IMG/VR virus record: IMGVR_UViG_3300020220_000114
Coordinates: 1-42,047 of that record
Source: a virus
Direction: 5' to 3' (one strand)
DNA length: 42,047 nt
The translations under genes and the position numbers were made by a program. Below, one piece after another: positions 7,819-16,675 of this stretch. Position 1 is the first letter of the stretch. Every line of letters begins with the position of its first letter. The notes under the pieces were generated by a model. That model worked only from the letters and a program-made list of their open reading frames with translations. It searched no databases and had not been told where the DNA came from.

Positions 7819-10044
7819 ATGCCAGTAGATAAAATTACCCAGCTCAGAGATGTTCTTATCCAACAATCTCAAAACCTACCCTCTTATCAATCATTACCTC
7901 CTTACACAAAGGGAATTATTAATGGCGTAATTGAAAAGACTGCTGGTGAAACTGCTACAAGAATTAACGACGACGTTGAGAATTTATCTAATAAGCAAAT
8001 TAACGAGATTGGCCAACAAATAATTGGTCCAAGCAATCCTTTAGATATTGTCAATGGAAACCTATCCTCCTCTGATGTATCAAAAGTACTTGCCCCGATA
8101 GCTTCAGATAAATTACTTAAAGGAATTGAGAGTGAGTTTACATTTAAAATATTAAACGGATTAAACAATCAACTACCTCCTTCATTGAGAGGATTAGTTG
8201 ATGTTAATACCCTTGCTTCTTCTATTACTTCTGGTGGAGTAATTGGTAAAGGTATAAATTCAGCTTTAAATACCTACACAACAGATTTAATGAGTGGAGC
8301 TAAAAAAGTAGTTCCTTTTTCTGAAAATGTATCAGAGGAATTTTCTAGAAATCCAGAAAAAGCTTTAGAGAATATTAATAAGGCTTTTGACAATCAAATA
8401 TCTTCAAAGGCTTTAGAAGAAGCTAAAAAGTTTGATATTAATACTAGCGACAACCGAGAAAAACTTTTAGTTCAAGTAAAAGGGTTTATAGATCCACAAG
8501 CAACATTTCCTACTAAAGAATATAAAGGTAAGCCTGAAACAAATAAGTTAGCTCGAGGCGATTTAATTGGCACCATAGTTCAGGCTAAAGAAAAAGATAG
8601 ACTTAAAGGAATATCCTTACCTTTTGATCAATCTTGGGATCAGCCACCAATACCTTATAAAGCTCAGTATCCCTTTAACAAGGTTACACAAACAGAATCT
8701 GGCCATGTAATTGAAATTGATGATACTGATGGAGCAGAGCGAATTCACTTGTATCACAAAAGTGGTACATTTATTGAAATAGATGCTAATGGGTCTGTAG
8801 TTACTCGTAAAAAAGGTTCTTCTTATGAAATAATAGACAAAAATGGGTACATTTCCGTAGCGGGGGATGCTTCTTTGTCTGTAAGAGGGGGAGTAAAGAT
8901 TTATGTTGGTGAAGATGCAGACATAGAAGTACAGGGAGATGTGAATTTAAAATGTCTTAACGATATCACAATGCAAGCTGCTGGAAGGATTGACTTATCA
9001 GCAAGTGAAGAAATTAATCTTAGAAGTGCAAATGTGAATATTGAAGCTGACTACGAATTAAGTTTAAAAGGTGATAGCAATGTTTTAGTCTCTTGCAATG
9101 ATTATTATTTTAAAGCCAACAACGATAGCTATCACCAAGTATTAAATAATCATTACATTTATGTAAATAAGAATTTGTATAATCAGGCACTAGGCGAAAT
9201 TCATCTCAAAGCTAGTAGCACTATTAACGCTGATGGTTCAGCTGTTCATTTAAATTCTAGTACTGCATCTGATTCTAAACAATCAATTTATTCTTACAAT
9301 GCTAACATTGGTTTAATTGGTACTAGAAAGGATATTGTATATGAATCTGTACCCGATCCAATATCAGCCAACTACTTAGATGAGAAAGGATATAAGTCAG
9401 AGGATGTGGAATTACCTTCTGAATTGAAAAAAGATCAAGAAGCTTTAAAACAGCTTGGTATAGCTTCCTCTTCAGATTTAAATCAATCAGCTATACCCAT
9501 AGAGTCGGAAACTCCTAAATCAAATAGAAATGATATTATTAAGCCAGATGATTCACTATTGACACAAAGTTACTTACCAGACAATTATCAATTATCTAAG
9601 CATTTTACTTTAGGAGATTTATCCTCCAGGGCAGTGGTGACAAAAAACCCAGTACAAGCTCAGGCAGGATTAACATACGGTCAAATTGTTTACAACTTAG
9701 CAGCAATAGCTTTAAATGTGTTAGAGCCTTTAATTGCATTGTACCCAAAGGCAAAAGTTACATCTGCTTATAGATCAGCGTCTGGTTCTTCCTCTACATC
9801 CCAACACCCTAAAGGTCAGGCTGCAGATATTCAAATTCCTGGAATAGCAAAAGGAGAGTATTATGAAGTAGCTAAGAAATTATCTACACAATTAAATTAT
9901 GATCAATTATTATTAGAATATAAAACCTATGGCACTGGATTACCCTGGATTCATATTTCTTTTGATGTTAATAAACCCAGAAAAGTTGTGATGACGTTCT
10001 TTAATGATAAAAAACATTCAGACGGTTTGTCTAATTTAGCTTAA
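7819..10044 (+). CDS. Spike protein part 2: beta-helix needle with C-terminal M15-type peptidase
   Basis: This protein has 741 residues. The first ~260 are helical and of unknown function. Residues about 270-320 carry the entry to a spike (PFNKVTQTESGHVIEIDDTDGAERIHLYHKSGTF), as in VgrG/gp5 proteins. About 320-500 are short repeats typical of a triple-stranded beta-helix (GDASLSVRG, GDVNLKCLNDITMQAAG, IDLSASEEINL). A Ser/Pro/Asp-rich linker precedes a C-terminal peptidase-like domain (about 590-741): SAYRSASGSSSTSQHPKGQAADI with H663 and D670, E700 and H712 (WIHISF) as the expected zinc and catalytic set of M15/VanY-like D-Ala-D-Ala or endopeptidases. It complements the preceding OB-lysozyme protein. 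A spike with a peptidase after the helix is unusual against T4. Confidence 0.83.
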   Translation: MPVDKITQLRDVLIQQSQNLPSYQSLPPYTKGIINGVIEKTAGETATRINDDVENLSNKQINEIGQQIIGPSNPLDIVNGNLSSSDVSKVLAPIASDKLLKGIESEFTFKILNGLNNQLPPSLRGLVDVNTLASSITSGGVIGKGINSALNTYTTDLMSGAKKVVPFSENVSEEFSRNPEKALENINKAFDNQISSKALEEAKKFDINTSDNREKLLVQVKGFIDPQATFPTKEYKGKPETNKLARGDLIGTIVQAKEKDRLKGISLPFDQSWDQPPIPYKAQYPFNKVTQTESGHVIEIDDTDGAERIHLYHKSGTFIEIDANGSVVTRKKGSSYEIIDKNGYISVAGDASLSVRGGVKIYVGEDADIEVQGDVNLKCLNDITMQAAGRIDLSASEEINLRSANVNIEADYELSLKGDSNVLVSCNDYYFKANNDSYHQVLNNHYIYVNKNLYNQALGEIHLKASSTINADGSAVHLNSSTASDSKQSIYSYNANIGLIGTRKDIVYESVPDPISANYLDEKGYKSEDVELPSELKKDQEALKQLGIASSSDLNQSAIPIESETPKSNRNDIIKPDDSLLTQSYLPDNYQLSKHFTLGDLSSRAVVTKNPVQAQAGLTYGQIVYNLAAIALNVLEPLIALYPKAKVTSAYRSASGSSSTSQHPKGQAADIQIPGIAKGEYYEVAKKLSTQLNYDQLLLEYKTYGTGLPWIHISFDVNKPRKVVMTFFNDKKHSDGLSNLA

Positions 10045-10045
10045 C

Positions 10046-10309
10046 ATGCCCGGTATAGCTAGAGTAGGTGTAGATTCGGCAGGAGGAACTATATTAGGTG
10101 GAGGTCAATCTACTGTATTTTGTAATGGTAGTTTAATTGCAGTTTTAGGAGATGCTGTGCAGGGTCACGGTACTGGTCCTCATAGTAGTCCAGTAATGGC
10201 TCAAGCATCAACAAATGTTTTTGCTGGAGGAAAAGGAGTTTGTAGACAAGGGGATCAAGCTTCGTGTGGACATGTAGCTACAGGTTCTTCTAATACGTTT
10301 GCAAATTAA
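10046..10309 (+). CDS. PAAR-repeat spike tip protein (gp5.4-like)
   Basis: This 87-residue PAAR protein has the pattern MPGIARVGVDSAGG, VFCNG, GDAVQGHG, VFAGGKGVCRQGD and ASCGH. H41, H46, C74 and H76 are placed as zinc ligands at the apex of the cone. PAAR proteins sharpen the end of T4 and T6SS spikes, so it should cap the beta-helix encoded immediately upstream (one base gap). T4 has the counterpart gp5.4. Short and complete. Confidence 0.93.
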   Translation: MPGIARVGVDSAGGTILGGGQSTVFCNGSLIAVLGDAVQGHGTGPHSSPVMAQASTNVFAGGKGVCRQGDQASCGHVATGSSNTFAN

Positions 10310-10733
10310 TAATTTTTTAGCGATAAATAATAGTATGCCTATAAATCGAAAAACAAGAGAATATACAGACTTTAACTTACTTTTTACAACAAATCCTGCT
10401 ACTGGGGATCTTACTAAAAAGTCAGACGAAGAAGCTATTAAAGCGTCTGTAAGAAACTTAATTCAAACTAAAAATTTTGAACGTCCATTTCATCCAGAAA
10501 TAGGTTCTCAAATTTATTCGTTGGTTTTTGAAAACTTTTCGCCCGTAATAGCGCAAGTTATGAAAAAAACTATTTTTGATACCATAGAGAAATTTGAACC
10601 TAGAGTAAGTGTAACCGACGTGAGAATACAAGAAAGACCTGATTCTAACGAGCTTAGTGTTGACATACAATTTTTAATTAATAGCTCCGATAAACTAGTT
10701 ACTTTAAAAACATCAATTCAAAGAGTACGATAA
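10299..10733 (+). CDS. 25: Baseplate wedge subunit gp25
   Basis: This 144-residue protein of the gp25 / T6SS TssE family begins from the ATG at 10299 (overlapping the PAAR gene by 11 bases). A second ATG at 10335 gives 132 residues, the same length as T4 gp25, and the family-like sequence (MPINRKTREYTDFNL) begins there, so 10335 is my preferred start. The conserved block FERPFHPEIGSQIYSLVFE and the EPR motif (EPRVSVTDV) are intact. gp25 forms the wedge core with gp6 and nucleates sheath assembly. The stop overlaps the gp6 start (TAATG). Confidence 0.93.
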   Translation: MQINNFLAINNSMPINRKTREYTDFNLLFTTNPATGDLTKKSDEEAIKASVRNLIQTKNFERPFHPEIGSQIYSLVFENFSPVIAQVMKKTIFDTIEKFEPRVSVTDVRIQERPDSNELSVDIQFLINSSDKLVTLKTSIQRVR

Positions 10734-12577
10734 TGGCGAATCTTAGAATAGCGGAGCTGGATTTTGACACCATCAAGTCAAATCTAAAATCTTTTTTACA
10801 ATCTCAAAATGAATTTACAGACTTTGATTTTGAAGGGTCTAGTCTTTCGGTTTTAATTGATCTTTTAGCATATAATACTCACTACAATGCGTATCTTGCA
10901 AACATGGTAGTTAACGAGATGTTTTTAGATTCTGCTGTAAAGAGATCCTCTGCTGTTTCTCTTGCTAAACAATTGGGATACACGCCCAGATCGATTAGGA
11001 GTGCTAGAGCGGTTTTAAACGTTGTGGTTAACAATCCTCCAGGAAACCCTGAAACCATTACTTTAGATAGATACACTCCTTTTACTGTTACACTTAATGA
11101 TACTTCATATACTTTCTATAATCTTTTTCCAATCACTGTTACTAAGTTATTCAGTGGTGAATATGTTTTTTCAAATTTAGAGGTTGTAGAAGGAACTCCT
11201 TTAAGTATTTCCTATGTTGTAGCAAATCCTGGTACTGAAGAAAAATTTGAAATACCTTCTCCGACAGTTGACACATCTACCCTCTTAGTTACAGTCCAAA
11301 ATTCCTCTTCCAATACATCTTCTACAGCTTTTATTATTAGTGACAACATAGCAAATGTTTCTTCTAATTCTAGAGTTTATTTTTTAGAAGAAAATCCTTT
11401 TGAAAAATATCAAATATATTTTGGAGATGATGTTATAGGTAAAAAGCTATCAAATGGAAATATTGTAACAATAAGATACCTTTCTTCACAAGGTGGAGCA
11501 GCAAATTCTTCCAACTTAACTAATCAACAATTTACCACCACATCAATAGCTGGTACGAGTAATGTTATAATATCTACTGTTACTAATCCACATGCAGGCT
11601 CTGCTAAGGAAAGCATTGGTTCTATTAAATTCAATGCCCCTAGAATGTATTCCACAAAAAATAGAGCAGTAACTTCTACAGATTATGAATCTTTAATTTA
11701 TTCTAATTTTTTAGATGCCGAATCAGTGTCAGTGTGGGGAGGAGAGGAAAATGATCCACCATATTACGGTAAAGTTTTAATTTCACTCAAACCCTACGAT
11801 GGTTATACCATATCTCAAGCTACTAAAGATTATATAATTGAAAATGTACTTAAAGACAAAAAAGTATTATCTATACAACCAGAATTTATTGATCCTGAAT
11901 ACAATCACGTAAATTTAAAAGTTTATGTTGATTATGATTCTTACTCAACAACAAAAACCACAAGTCAAATAGAATTTATAGTTAGAAATACAATTCAAAC
12001 ATATTTTGCAAACGAGCTTCAAAAGTTTAATAAAAATTTTAATAAATCAACTTTAATTAAACTTTTACTCGAATCAGATTCAGCTATTTCATCTGTAATT
12101 ATTACAATTAAATTACAGAAAAGATTTAACATTACTTTAAATGCTGAAAATGCTTTTATTGGAGATGATGTAATTAAATTTCAAAATGCAGTAATTCCTG
12201 GATCTATAAACAGTTCTAGATTTTTTATTAACAATTCTAATACTACAACTATTTCTAAAATTATTGATATTCCAAATAACAGTCCTCCAGATAATCTTGG
12301 ATCAGGCACTTTTAGATTAATAAATGCCGAATCAGGTGCAATTCTTAAACCTAATGTTGGTACAGTTAATTACGGAACTGGTTTAGTTAATATTGATGGT
12401 TTTACACCTACTGCTCTTCCTAATAACATTTTTGACTTTAGAATTACAGGATCTGTACAGGAAACAAATCATAATATTCAGACAAGCAAAAATGAAATTC
12501 TAGTTTTAGATGATAGTTCTAACGACGCTTTTGCTGGATTAGAAGCTGGTTTAACAGTTTTTGTAACAGCAGTTTAA
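10733..12577 (+). CDS. 6: Baseplate wedge subunit gp6 (Baseplate_J family)
   Basis: This protein has 614 residues; T4 gp6 has 660. The N-terminus shows the family signature (FDFEGSSLSVLIDLLAYNTHYNAYLANMVVNEMFLDSA, then KQLGYTPRS). The middle contains the Baseplate_J region, including FEKYQIYFGDDVIGKKLSNGN and AVTSTDYESLIYSNF. The C-terminal ~120 residues are Asn/Ser-rich beta structure. gp6 dimers form the continuous ring of the T4 baseplate and bind gp25, gp53 and gp7. It lies in order after gp25 as expected. No break or missing block seen. Confidence 0.93.
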   Translation: MANLRIAELDFDTIKSNLKSFLQSQNEFTDFDFEGSSLSVLIDLLAYNTHYNAYLANMVVNEMFLDSAVKRSSAVSLAKQLGYTPRSIRSARAVLNVVVNNPPGNPETITLDRYTPFTVTLNDTSYTFYNLFPITVTKLFSGEYVFSNLEVVEGTPLSISYVVANPGTEEKFEIPSPTVDTSTLLVTVQNSSSNTSSTAFIISDNIANVSSNSRVYFLEENPFEKYQIYFGDDVIGKKLSNGNIVTIRYLSSQGGAANSSNLTNQQFTTTSIAGTSNVIISTVTNPHAGSAKESIGSIKFNAPRMYSTKNRAVTSTDYESLIYSNFLDAESVSVWGGEENDPPYYGKVLISLKPYDGYTISQATKDYIIENVLKDKKVLSIQPEFIDPEYNHVNLKVYVDYDSYSTTKTTSQIEFIVRNTIQTYFANELQKFNKNFNKSTLIKLLLESDSAISSVIITIKLQKRFNITLNAENAFIGDDVIKFQNAVIPGSINSSRFFINNSNTTTISKIIDIPNNSPPDNLGSGTFRLINAESGAILKPNVGTVNYGTGLVNIDGFTPTALPNNIFDFRITGSVQETNHNIQTSKNEILVLDDSSNDAFAGLEAGLTVFVTAV

Positions 12578-12578
12578 G

Positions 12579-14018
12579 ATGCCTACTACTAGAATAAAAG
12601 AAAAAATATCAGATTTAATAGCAAGTCAAGTACCCGAGTTTGTAAATTCGGACTATCCTACTTTTGTAGCTTTTTTAGAAGCTTACTATAGATTTTTAGA
12701 ACAAGATGAGCATGCACTAGAGTTGGTACAAAATGCTAGATCATACAATGATATAGATAGAACTGCATCATCGTTTATATATTTTTTTATTAAACAATAC
12801 GCATTTAATTTTCCTGTTTCGGCAGCAACTAACCAAAGATTTTTATTAAAAAAGTTAGGAGATTTGTACGAATCTAAAGGAAGCGAATTATCGTTTAAAT
12901 TGTTTTTTAAAATACTTTTTAACACAGATGTAAGTATAGAATATCCTTACGATTTCGTATTAAGATCGTCGGATGGTAGATGGGAGCAAAAAAATTCAAT
13001 AAGAGTTGAAACAGTTTTTGGTAGTGTTTCAGATATAACAAATCGATTTTTAACTTACACCAATCTCTTAAATCCTGTCAATAATCAAACCTATCAAACC
13101 TCTATAACCGAAATAAAAATTTTATCTAATAATTTAACCGAAATTTATTTAGATAGAAAAAATATTGCTCCAGACTATCATTTAGAGGGACAAGTCATAG
13201 TCTATGATGAAGAAAACAATATAATTTTTATAGGAATTATTAAACCAACTGCTTTGTCTGTTAGTGTTAATAGCCCAGGCGAAGGGTTTAAAATAGGTCA
13301 AATATATTCTGTCAAAGATTCAAATGTACAAGGTACATTTCTTCAAATTACATCATTAGATTCTAATTCCGGAATTTCGTCAGCAAAGGTAATTAATTTT
13401 GGTTTTGGTTATACTGGCAACCTTACTGTAGATTTAGATCCTAAGAAAAAATTTGCAGAAAACTTGCCAGTACCTAAACCTAATAACGTTTCTACTATTA
13501 CTTTAAATGTTGGGTCGTTAAGTAAATATCCAGGTGAGTTTAAAAAAGTAAATGGTTTGTTGTCTGTGCCAGAGGTTTGTTTACCTGATGATAGATTATT
13601 TCAACCATTTTCGTATGTAACTAATACCGACTTAGATATAAAACGATTTTATAGTTTAGCTAAAAATGTTGTTCACCCCGCCGGTAAACAATTATATAAT
13701 AAAGTAAACTTTAAAAACGATATAAACGTATTAAGTTCTTTTGCTCTTGTACCTACTTCAAACATCTTTATTGACCTATATGATAAGATAGATTTCTTAG
13801 ATACCGTCAGTATAGCTAAGCTCTTCAATAGAGCATTTAATAATACAGCCAATATAATTGATCCTATAAGTTTGAATTTAACAAAGTCCAATATTGATTT
13901 GTCTGTAAGTCTTTCAGACTCAATTTTAATAGGAGCTTATTTAGACGGTGTTAGTGGTACTTTCTTCGCAGAGGATTACACATCGGAGAATTATAATGGA
14001 GATGTAATTTATTTGTAA
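12579..14018 (+). CDS. Probable baseplate wedge protein at the gp7 position
   Basis: This protein has 479 residues. The N-terminal ~130 (IKEKISDLIASQVPEFVNSDYPTFVAFLEAYYRFLEQ, then GSELSFKLFFKILFNTDVSIEYPYD) are a recognisable helical domain common in structural proteins of marine T4-like phages next to gp6. The middle carries two beta repeats with a Gly-x-Gly-aromatic turn (SPGEGF, FGFGYTG; about residues 228-285), like those inserted in the gp8 gene downstream. The C-terminus is helical, ending in Asp/Tyr-rich sequence. Position after gp6 suggests the gp7 role, but it is less than half the size of T4 gp7 (1032), so it may be a partial functional equivalent. No late promoter precedes it; one follows. 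Confidence 0.55.
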   Translation: MPTTRIKEKISDLIASQVPEFVNSDYPTFVAFLEAYYRFLEQDEHALELVQNARSYNDIDRTASSFIYFFIKQYAFNFPVSAATNQRFLLKKLGDLYESKGSELSFKLFFKILFNTDVSIEYPYDFVLRSSDGRWEQKNSIRVETVFGSVSDITNRFLTYTNLLNPVNNQTYQTSITEIKILSNNLTEIYLDRKNIAPDYHLEGQVIVYDEENNIIFIGIIKPTALSVSVNSPGEGFKIGQIYSVKDSNVQGTFLQITSLDSNSGISSAKVINFGFGYTGNLTVDLDPKKKFAENLPVPKPNNVSTITLNVGSLSKYPGEFKKVNGLLSVPEVCLPDDRLFQPFSYVTNTDLDIKRFYSLAKNVVHPAGKQLYNKVNFKNDINVLSSFALVPTSNIFIDLYDKIDFLDTVSIAKLFNRAFNNTANIIDPISLNLTKSNIDLSVSLSDSILIGAYLDGVSGTFFAEDYTSENYNGDVIYL

Positions 14019-14041
14019 TAAAATTTTACCGTAAATTTACA

Positions 14042-14050
14042 ATAAATATA
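14042..14050 (+). promoter_or_regulatory. Late promoter box ATAAATATA upstream of the 14074 gene
   Basis: ATAAATATA is located in the 55-base gap between two genes. It sits 23 bases before the ATG at 14074 and is followed by an AGGA ribosome site (14064-14067). It splits the baseplate operon just before gp8. Confidence 0.65.
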
Positions 14051-14073
14051 GTATAGTCAATTTAGGAAAACAC

Positions 14074-14520
14074 ATGATAACCGAATCATTTACCGTCAAA
14101 GGCGAGTTAAACATTAAAGTCATAGATTCTTTTAATAATTTAAAAGATGAAAGAAATATAAAAAACTTAGTTGTTTCTAGCGGCAAGAATTACATTTCTT
14201 CCCGTATGACTTCAAACTCATCTGTAGTAATGAGTCATATGGCTATTGGAACTGCCAACGTAGCATCTTCGACTGGTCAGACACTTCTTTTGGGAGAGGT
14301 TGCAAGAGTAGCCTTAGATTCTTCAGTTATTACTAATAATACGGTCACATACATTGGTACCTTTGGTGCTGGTGTTGGAACCGGAAGCTTACATGAAGCC
14401 GCTATTTTCAACGACTCTCTAGCCAACATAGGTACTATGCTATGTCGTACTAATTTCAATTCAGTGAATAAATCTGCTGGCGATATCATAGTTATTACAT
14501 GGAATATAACCGTAGAATAA
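14074..14520 (+). CDS. Small fibre-like virion protein
   Basis: This protein has 148 residues. The pattern IKNLVVSSGKNYISSRM, SHMAIGTAN, LLLGEVARVAL, TYIGTFGAGVGTGSLHEAAIFN and a closing strand VITWNITVE is that of small beta-rich fibre or baseplate-decoration proteins found in many phages. I know the family as 'tail fibre-like' but not its exact role. It starts a new transcription unit after a late promoter box, with AGGA six bases before the ATG, and is followed after one base by gp8, so an association with the wedge periphery is plausible. No signal peptide, no cysteine pairs. Confidence 0.6.
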   Translation: MITESFTVKGELNIKVIDSFNNLKDERNIKNLVVSSGKNYISSRMTSNSSVVMSHMAIGTANVASSTGQTLLLGEVARVALDSSVITNNTVTYIGTFGAGVGTGSLHEAAIFNDSLANIGTMLCRTNFNSVNKSAGDIIVITWNITVE

Positions 14521-14521
14521 T

Positions 14522-16675
14522 ATGTCATTTTTACTAAAAGACATTGCTCATACCTCTTTGGTTGATGCAGTATACAATGAAATACTTTCTAGCAGATCCA
14601 ATTACTATTATTTTATTGGTGAGATTTTAGAGTGGGCTGACCCAAGCACTCCCGAAACTCCTTTAAATACTGGTACATATGAATATGATACACGCAATAA
14701 AATTCTTGCAGTCAAAAAAGTTTTAACCTCAGATATTTCATATGTCGTACCCAGAATAGATTGGTCGTCAAACGTTGTCTATGATCAATATGATCCAGAT
14801 TATAGCCCTACATTTTTATCTAATACTGGAGCCAATTCCTTAAAAACTTCTAGATTCTATATTTTAACTTCAGACTTTAATGTATATAAATGTCTTTATA
14901 ATAACAAAGGTGCTAACTCAACAATACAACCTACCTTTACTGATTTGACAGCAGTTACTACTGCTGATGGCTATACGTGGAAATATCTCTATACAATTCC
15001 CCTATCTTTAAGAAATAGGTTTTTAACTGATGATTTAATGCCAGTTCAAACCTATCTAAACAATGCTTATTATTCAAACGGAGAAATTAGTTTAATTGTA
15101 ATTGAGAATCAAGGATCGGGTTATCTCGGCAATGCTCAAACAACCTTAACAGTAAATGGTGTTTTTAGAGGATTACCGGGTAATGTTGTAGCCACTTTAG
15201 ATCCTATTTTAAATAGTTCTGGATCTTTAGTTGGAGTAAAGATTAAAAATCAAGGCAATAATTACAGTTCTGCTAATATTAGTATAAACGACGTGACTGA
15301 GTTAGGCTCAAGTTTTTACAAGTCGCTTAAAACGGCTACTATTTTTAATGGTGGAAATTCTTATTCTAATAGTGGCATTACTTCAAACACTACAGCTAGA
15401 CTTGTAACAACAGGGGTTTTTCAACCTAATGCTAATGCTGTTCTAACATTAAATTTTTTAAACAATGTAGTTTCTGGTATTAACATTGTTTCTCCTGGTA
15501 ATGGATATTCAACTGAAGTCATAGCCAATACAAGTATTAACATCTCAACATCAGGAAATCTTCAACCTGTAGCAAACGCTACTGCAAATATTACATTCAA
15601 TAATACAGCTACTTTAACACCTATATTATTTAATGGAAAAGTTGACAGAGTATTGATTAACGACCCTGGGGTGGGTTATAGTTCTAATCTACAAACAACA
15701 ATTGTTGTGCAGGGAGATGGGTCTGGAGCTACTCTTGTACCATACGTAAACTCAGCCGGAGCGTTAGAAGATATAATTATTCAAACAAGAGGTAATGGCT
15801 ACACTTATGTCGACTTAGAAATAGTTGGAGATGGTTCTGGAGCAAACGCAAGAGCAGAACTTTCGTCATATGATTTAGATACTAATCAAGCATTGATAGA
15901 ACTTTCTGCAGTAGATGGAGCAATTCACGCTTTTAGAGTTTTGAATGCTGGTGATAATTATTTCAACGGAAATACAACGTTAACTGTTACTGGGGATGGA
16001 GAATCATTTACGGGAAATGTGGTTTTAGCTAATAATAATTCCATAAGCCACATAAGCGTTACTAATCCAGGATATGGTTATTCTTACGCAGATGTTACAA
16101 TATCGGGCGTTGGTTCTAACGCAGTGGTCGAAGCTATAATTTCTCCTCCTAATGGTCATGGAAGTGATGGTGTAAATGAATTGTATGCAGACACTTTAAT
16201 GTTTTATTCTACAATAAATAACGATAAGCTGCACAATATAAATATCTTAAACGATTTTAGACAGTTTGGGTTAGTAAAAAATATTAAACAATTTGCTAAT
16301 TCAAGAGCATTTGCTAATGTTATTGGAACTTCTTGCTATTTAATTACAGCTAACACTGTTGTAAATTCTCAATCCAATACTTTAACTAGAGACACTATTT
16401 TACAACTTAATGGTAATGCATCTAGAACCTTTGAAGTGGTTGAAGTCTTAAGCGCTAATAATCAAATATTAGTAAATGATCTTAGCAATTTTTTACTAAC
16501 TACCGGTAATTCTTTTTATGACGCAAACACTGCATCTAATTTTGATATTTTAACTATCGACAAATATCCCGACATAAATAAATTTAGCGGCGAGCTATTT
16601 TTTATTGACAATAGAACTCAAGTAACTTATAGCGATGAACAACTTGTAACTTTTAGAACTACTATTAAACTATAA
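14522..16675 (+). CDS. 8: Baseplate wedge subunit gp8 with large repeat insertion
   Basis: This protein has 717 residues; T4 gp8 has 334. The N-terminal ~180 residues follow gp8 (YYYFIGEILEW, VKKVLTSDISYVVPRIDW, NVYKCLYNNKGANSTIQPTF, DGYTWKYLYTIPLSLRNRF), and the last ~30 (KFSGELFFIDNRTQVTYSDEQL) match its closing strands. Between them, about residues 190-540 hold at least seven related beta repeats of 30-60 residues, each with an Asn/Pro-x-Gly-x-Gly/Asn-Tyr turn (IENQGSGY, IKNQGNNY, VSPGNGY, INDPGVGY, IQTRGNGY, LNAGDNY, VTNPGYGY), some followed by GDGSGA. The insertion probably projects from the wedge. The stop overlaps the next start (TAATG). Confidence 0.85.
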   Translation: MSFLLKDIAHTSLVDAVYNEILSSRSNYYYFIGEILEWADPSTPETPLNTGTYEYDTRNKILAVKKVLTSDISYVVPRIDWSSNVVYDQYDPDYSPTFLSNTGANSLKTSRFYILTSDFNVYKCLYNNKGANSTIQPTFTDLTAVTTADGYTWKYLYTIPLSLRNRFLTDDLMPVQTYLNNAYYSNGEISLIVIENQGSGYLGNAQTTLTVNGVFRGLPGNVVATLDPILNSSGSLVGVKIKNQGNNYSSANISINDVTELGSSFYKSLKTATIFNGGNSYSNSGITSNTTARLVTTGVFQPNANAVLTLNFLNNVVSGINIVSPGNGYSTEVIANTSINISTSGNLQPVANATANITFNNTATLTPILFNGKVDRVLINDPGVGYSSNLQTTIVVQGDGSGATLVPYVNSAGALEDIIIQTRGNGYTYVDLEIVGDGSGANARAELSSYDLDTNQALIELSAVDGAIHAFRVLNAGDNYFNGNTTLTVTGDGESFTGNVVLANNNSISHISVTNPGYGYSYADVTISGVGSNAVVEAIISPPNGHGSDGVNELYADTLMFYSTINNDKLHNINILNDFRQFGLVKNIKQFANSRAFANVIGTSCYLITANTVVNSQSNTLTRDTILQLNGNASRTFEVVEVLSANNQILVNDLSNFLLTTGNSFYDANTASNFDILTIDKYPDINKFSGELFFIDNRTQVTYSDEQLVTFRTTIKL

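Noticed and set aside
10323-10329. ATAAATA just before the preferred gp25 start
   Set aside because: Only five bases separate it from the ATG at 10335, so the transcript would be leaderless. It lies partly in coding sequence, lacks the ATAAATATA extension and is not in a proper gap.
16214-16244. ATAAATA and TATAAATA inside the gp8 gene, and similar words near 31198 and 35184
   Set aside because: They are within coding sequence with no gene start downstream at the usual distance; such words are expected by chance in this AT-rich DNA.
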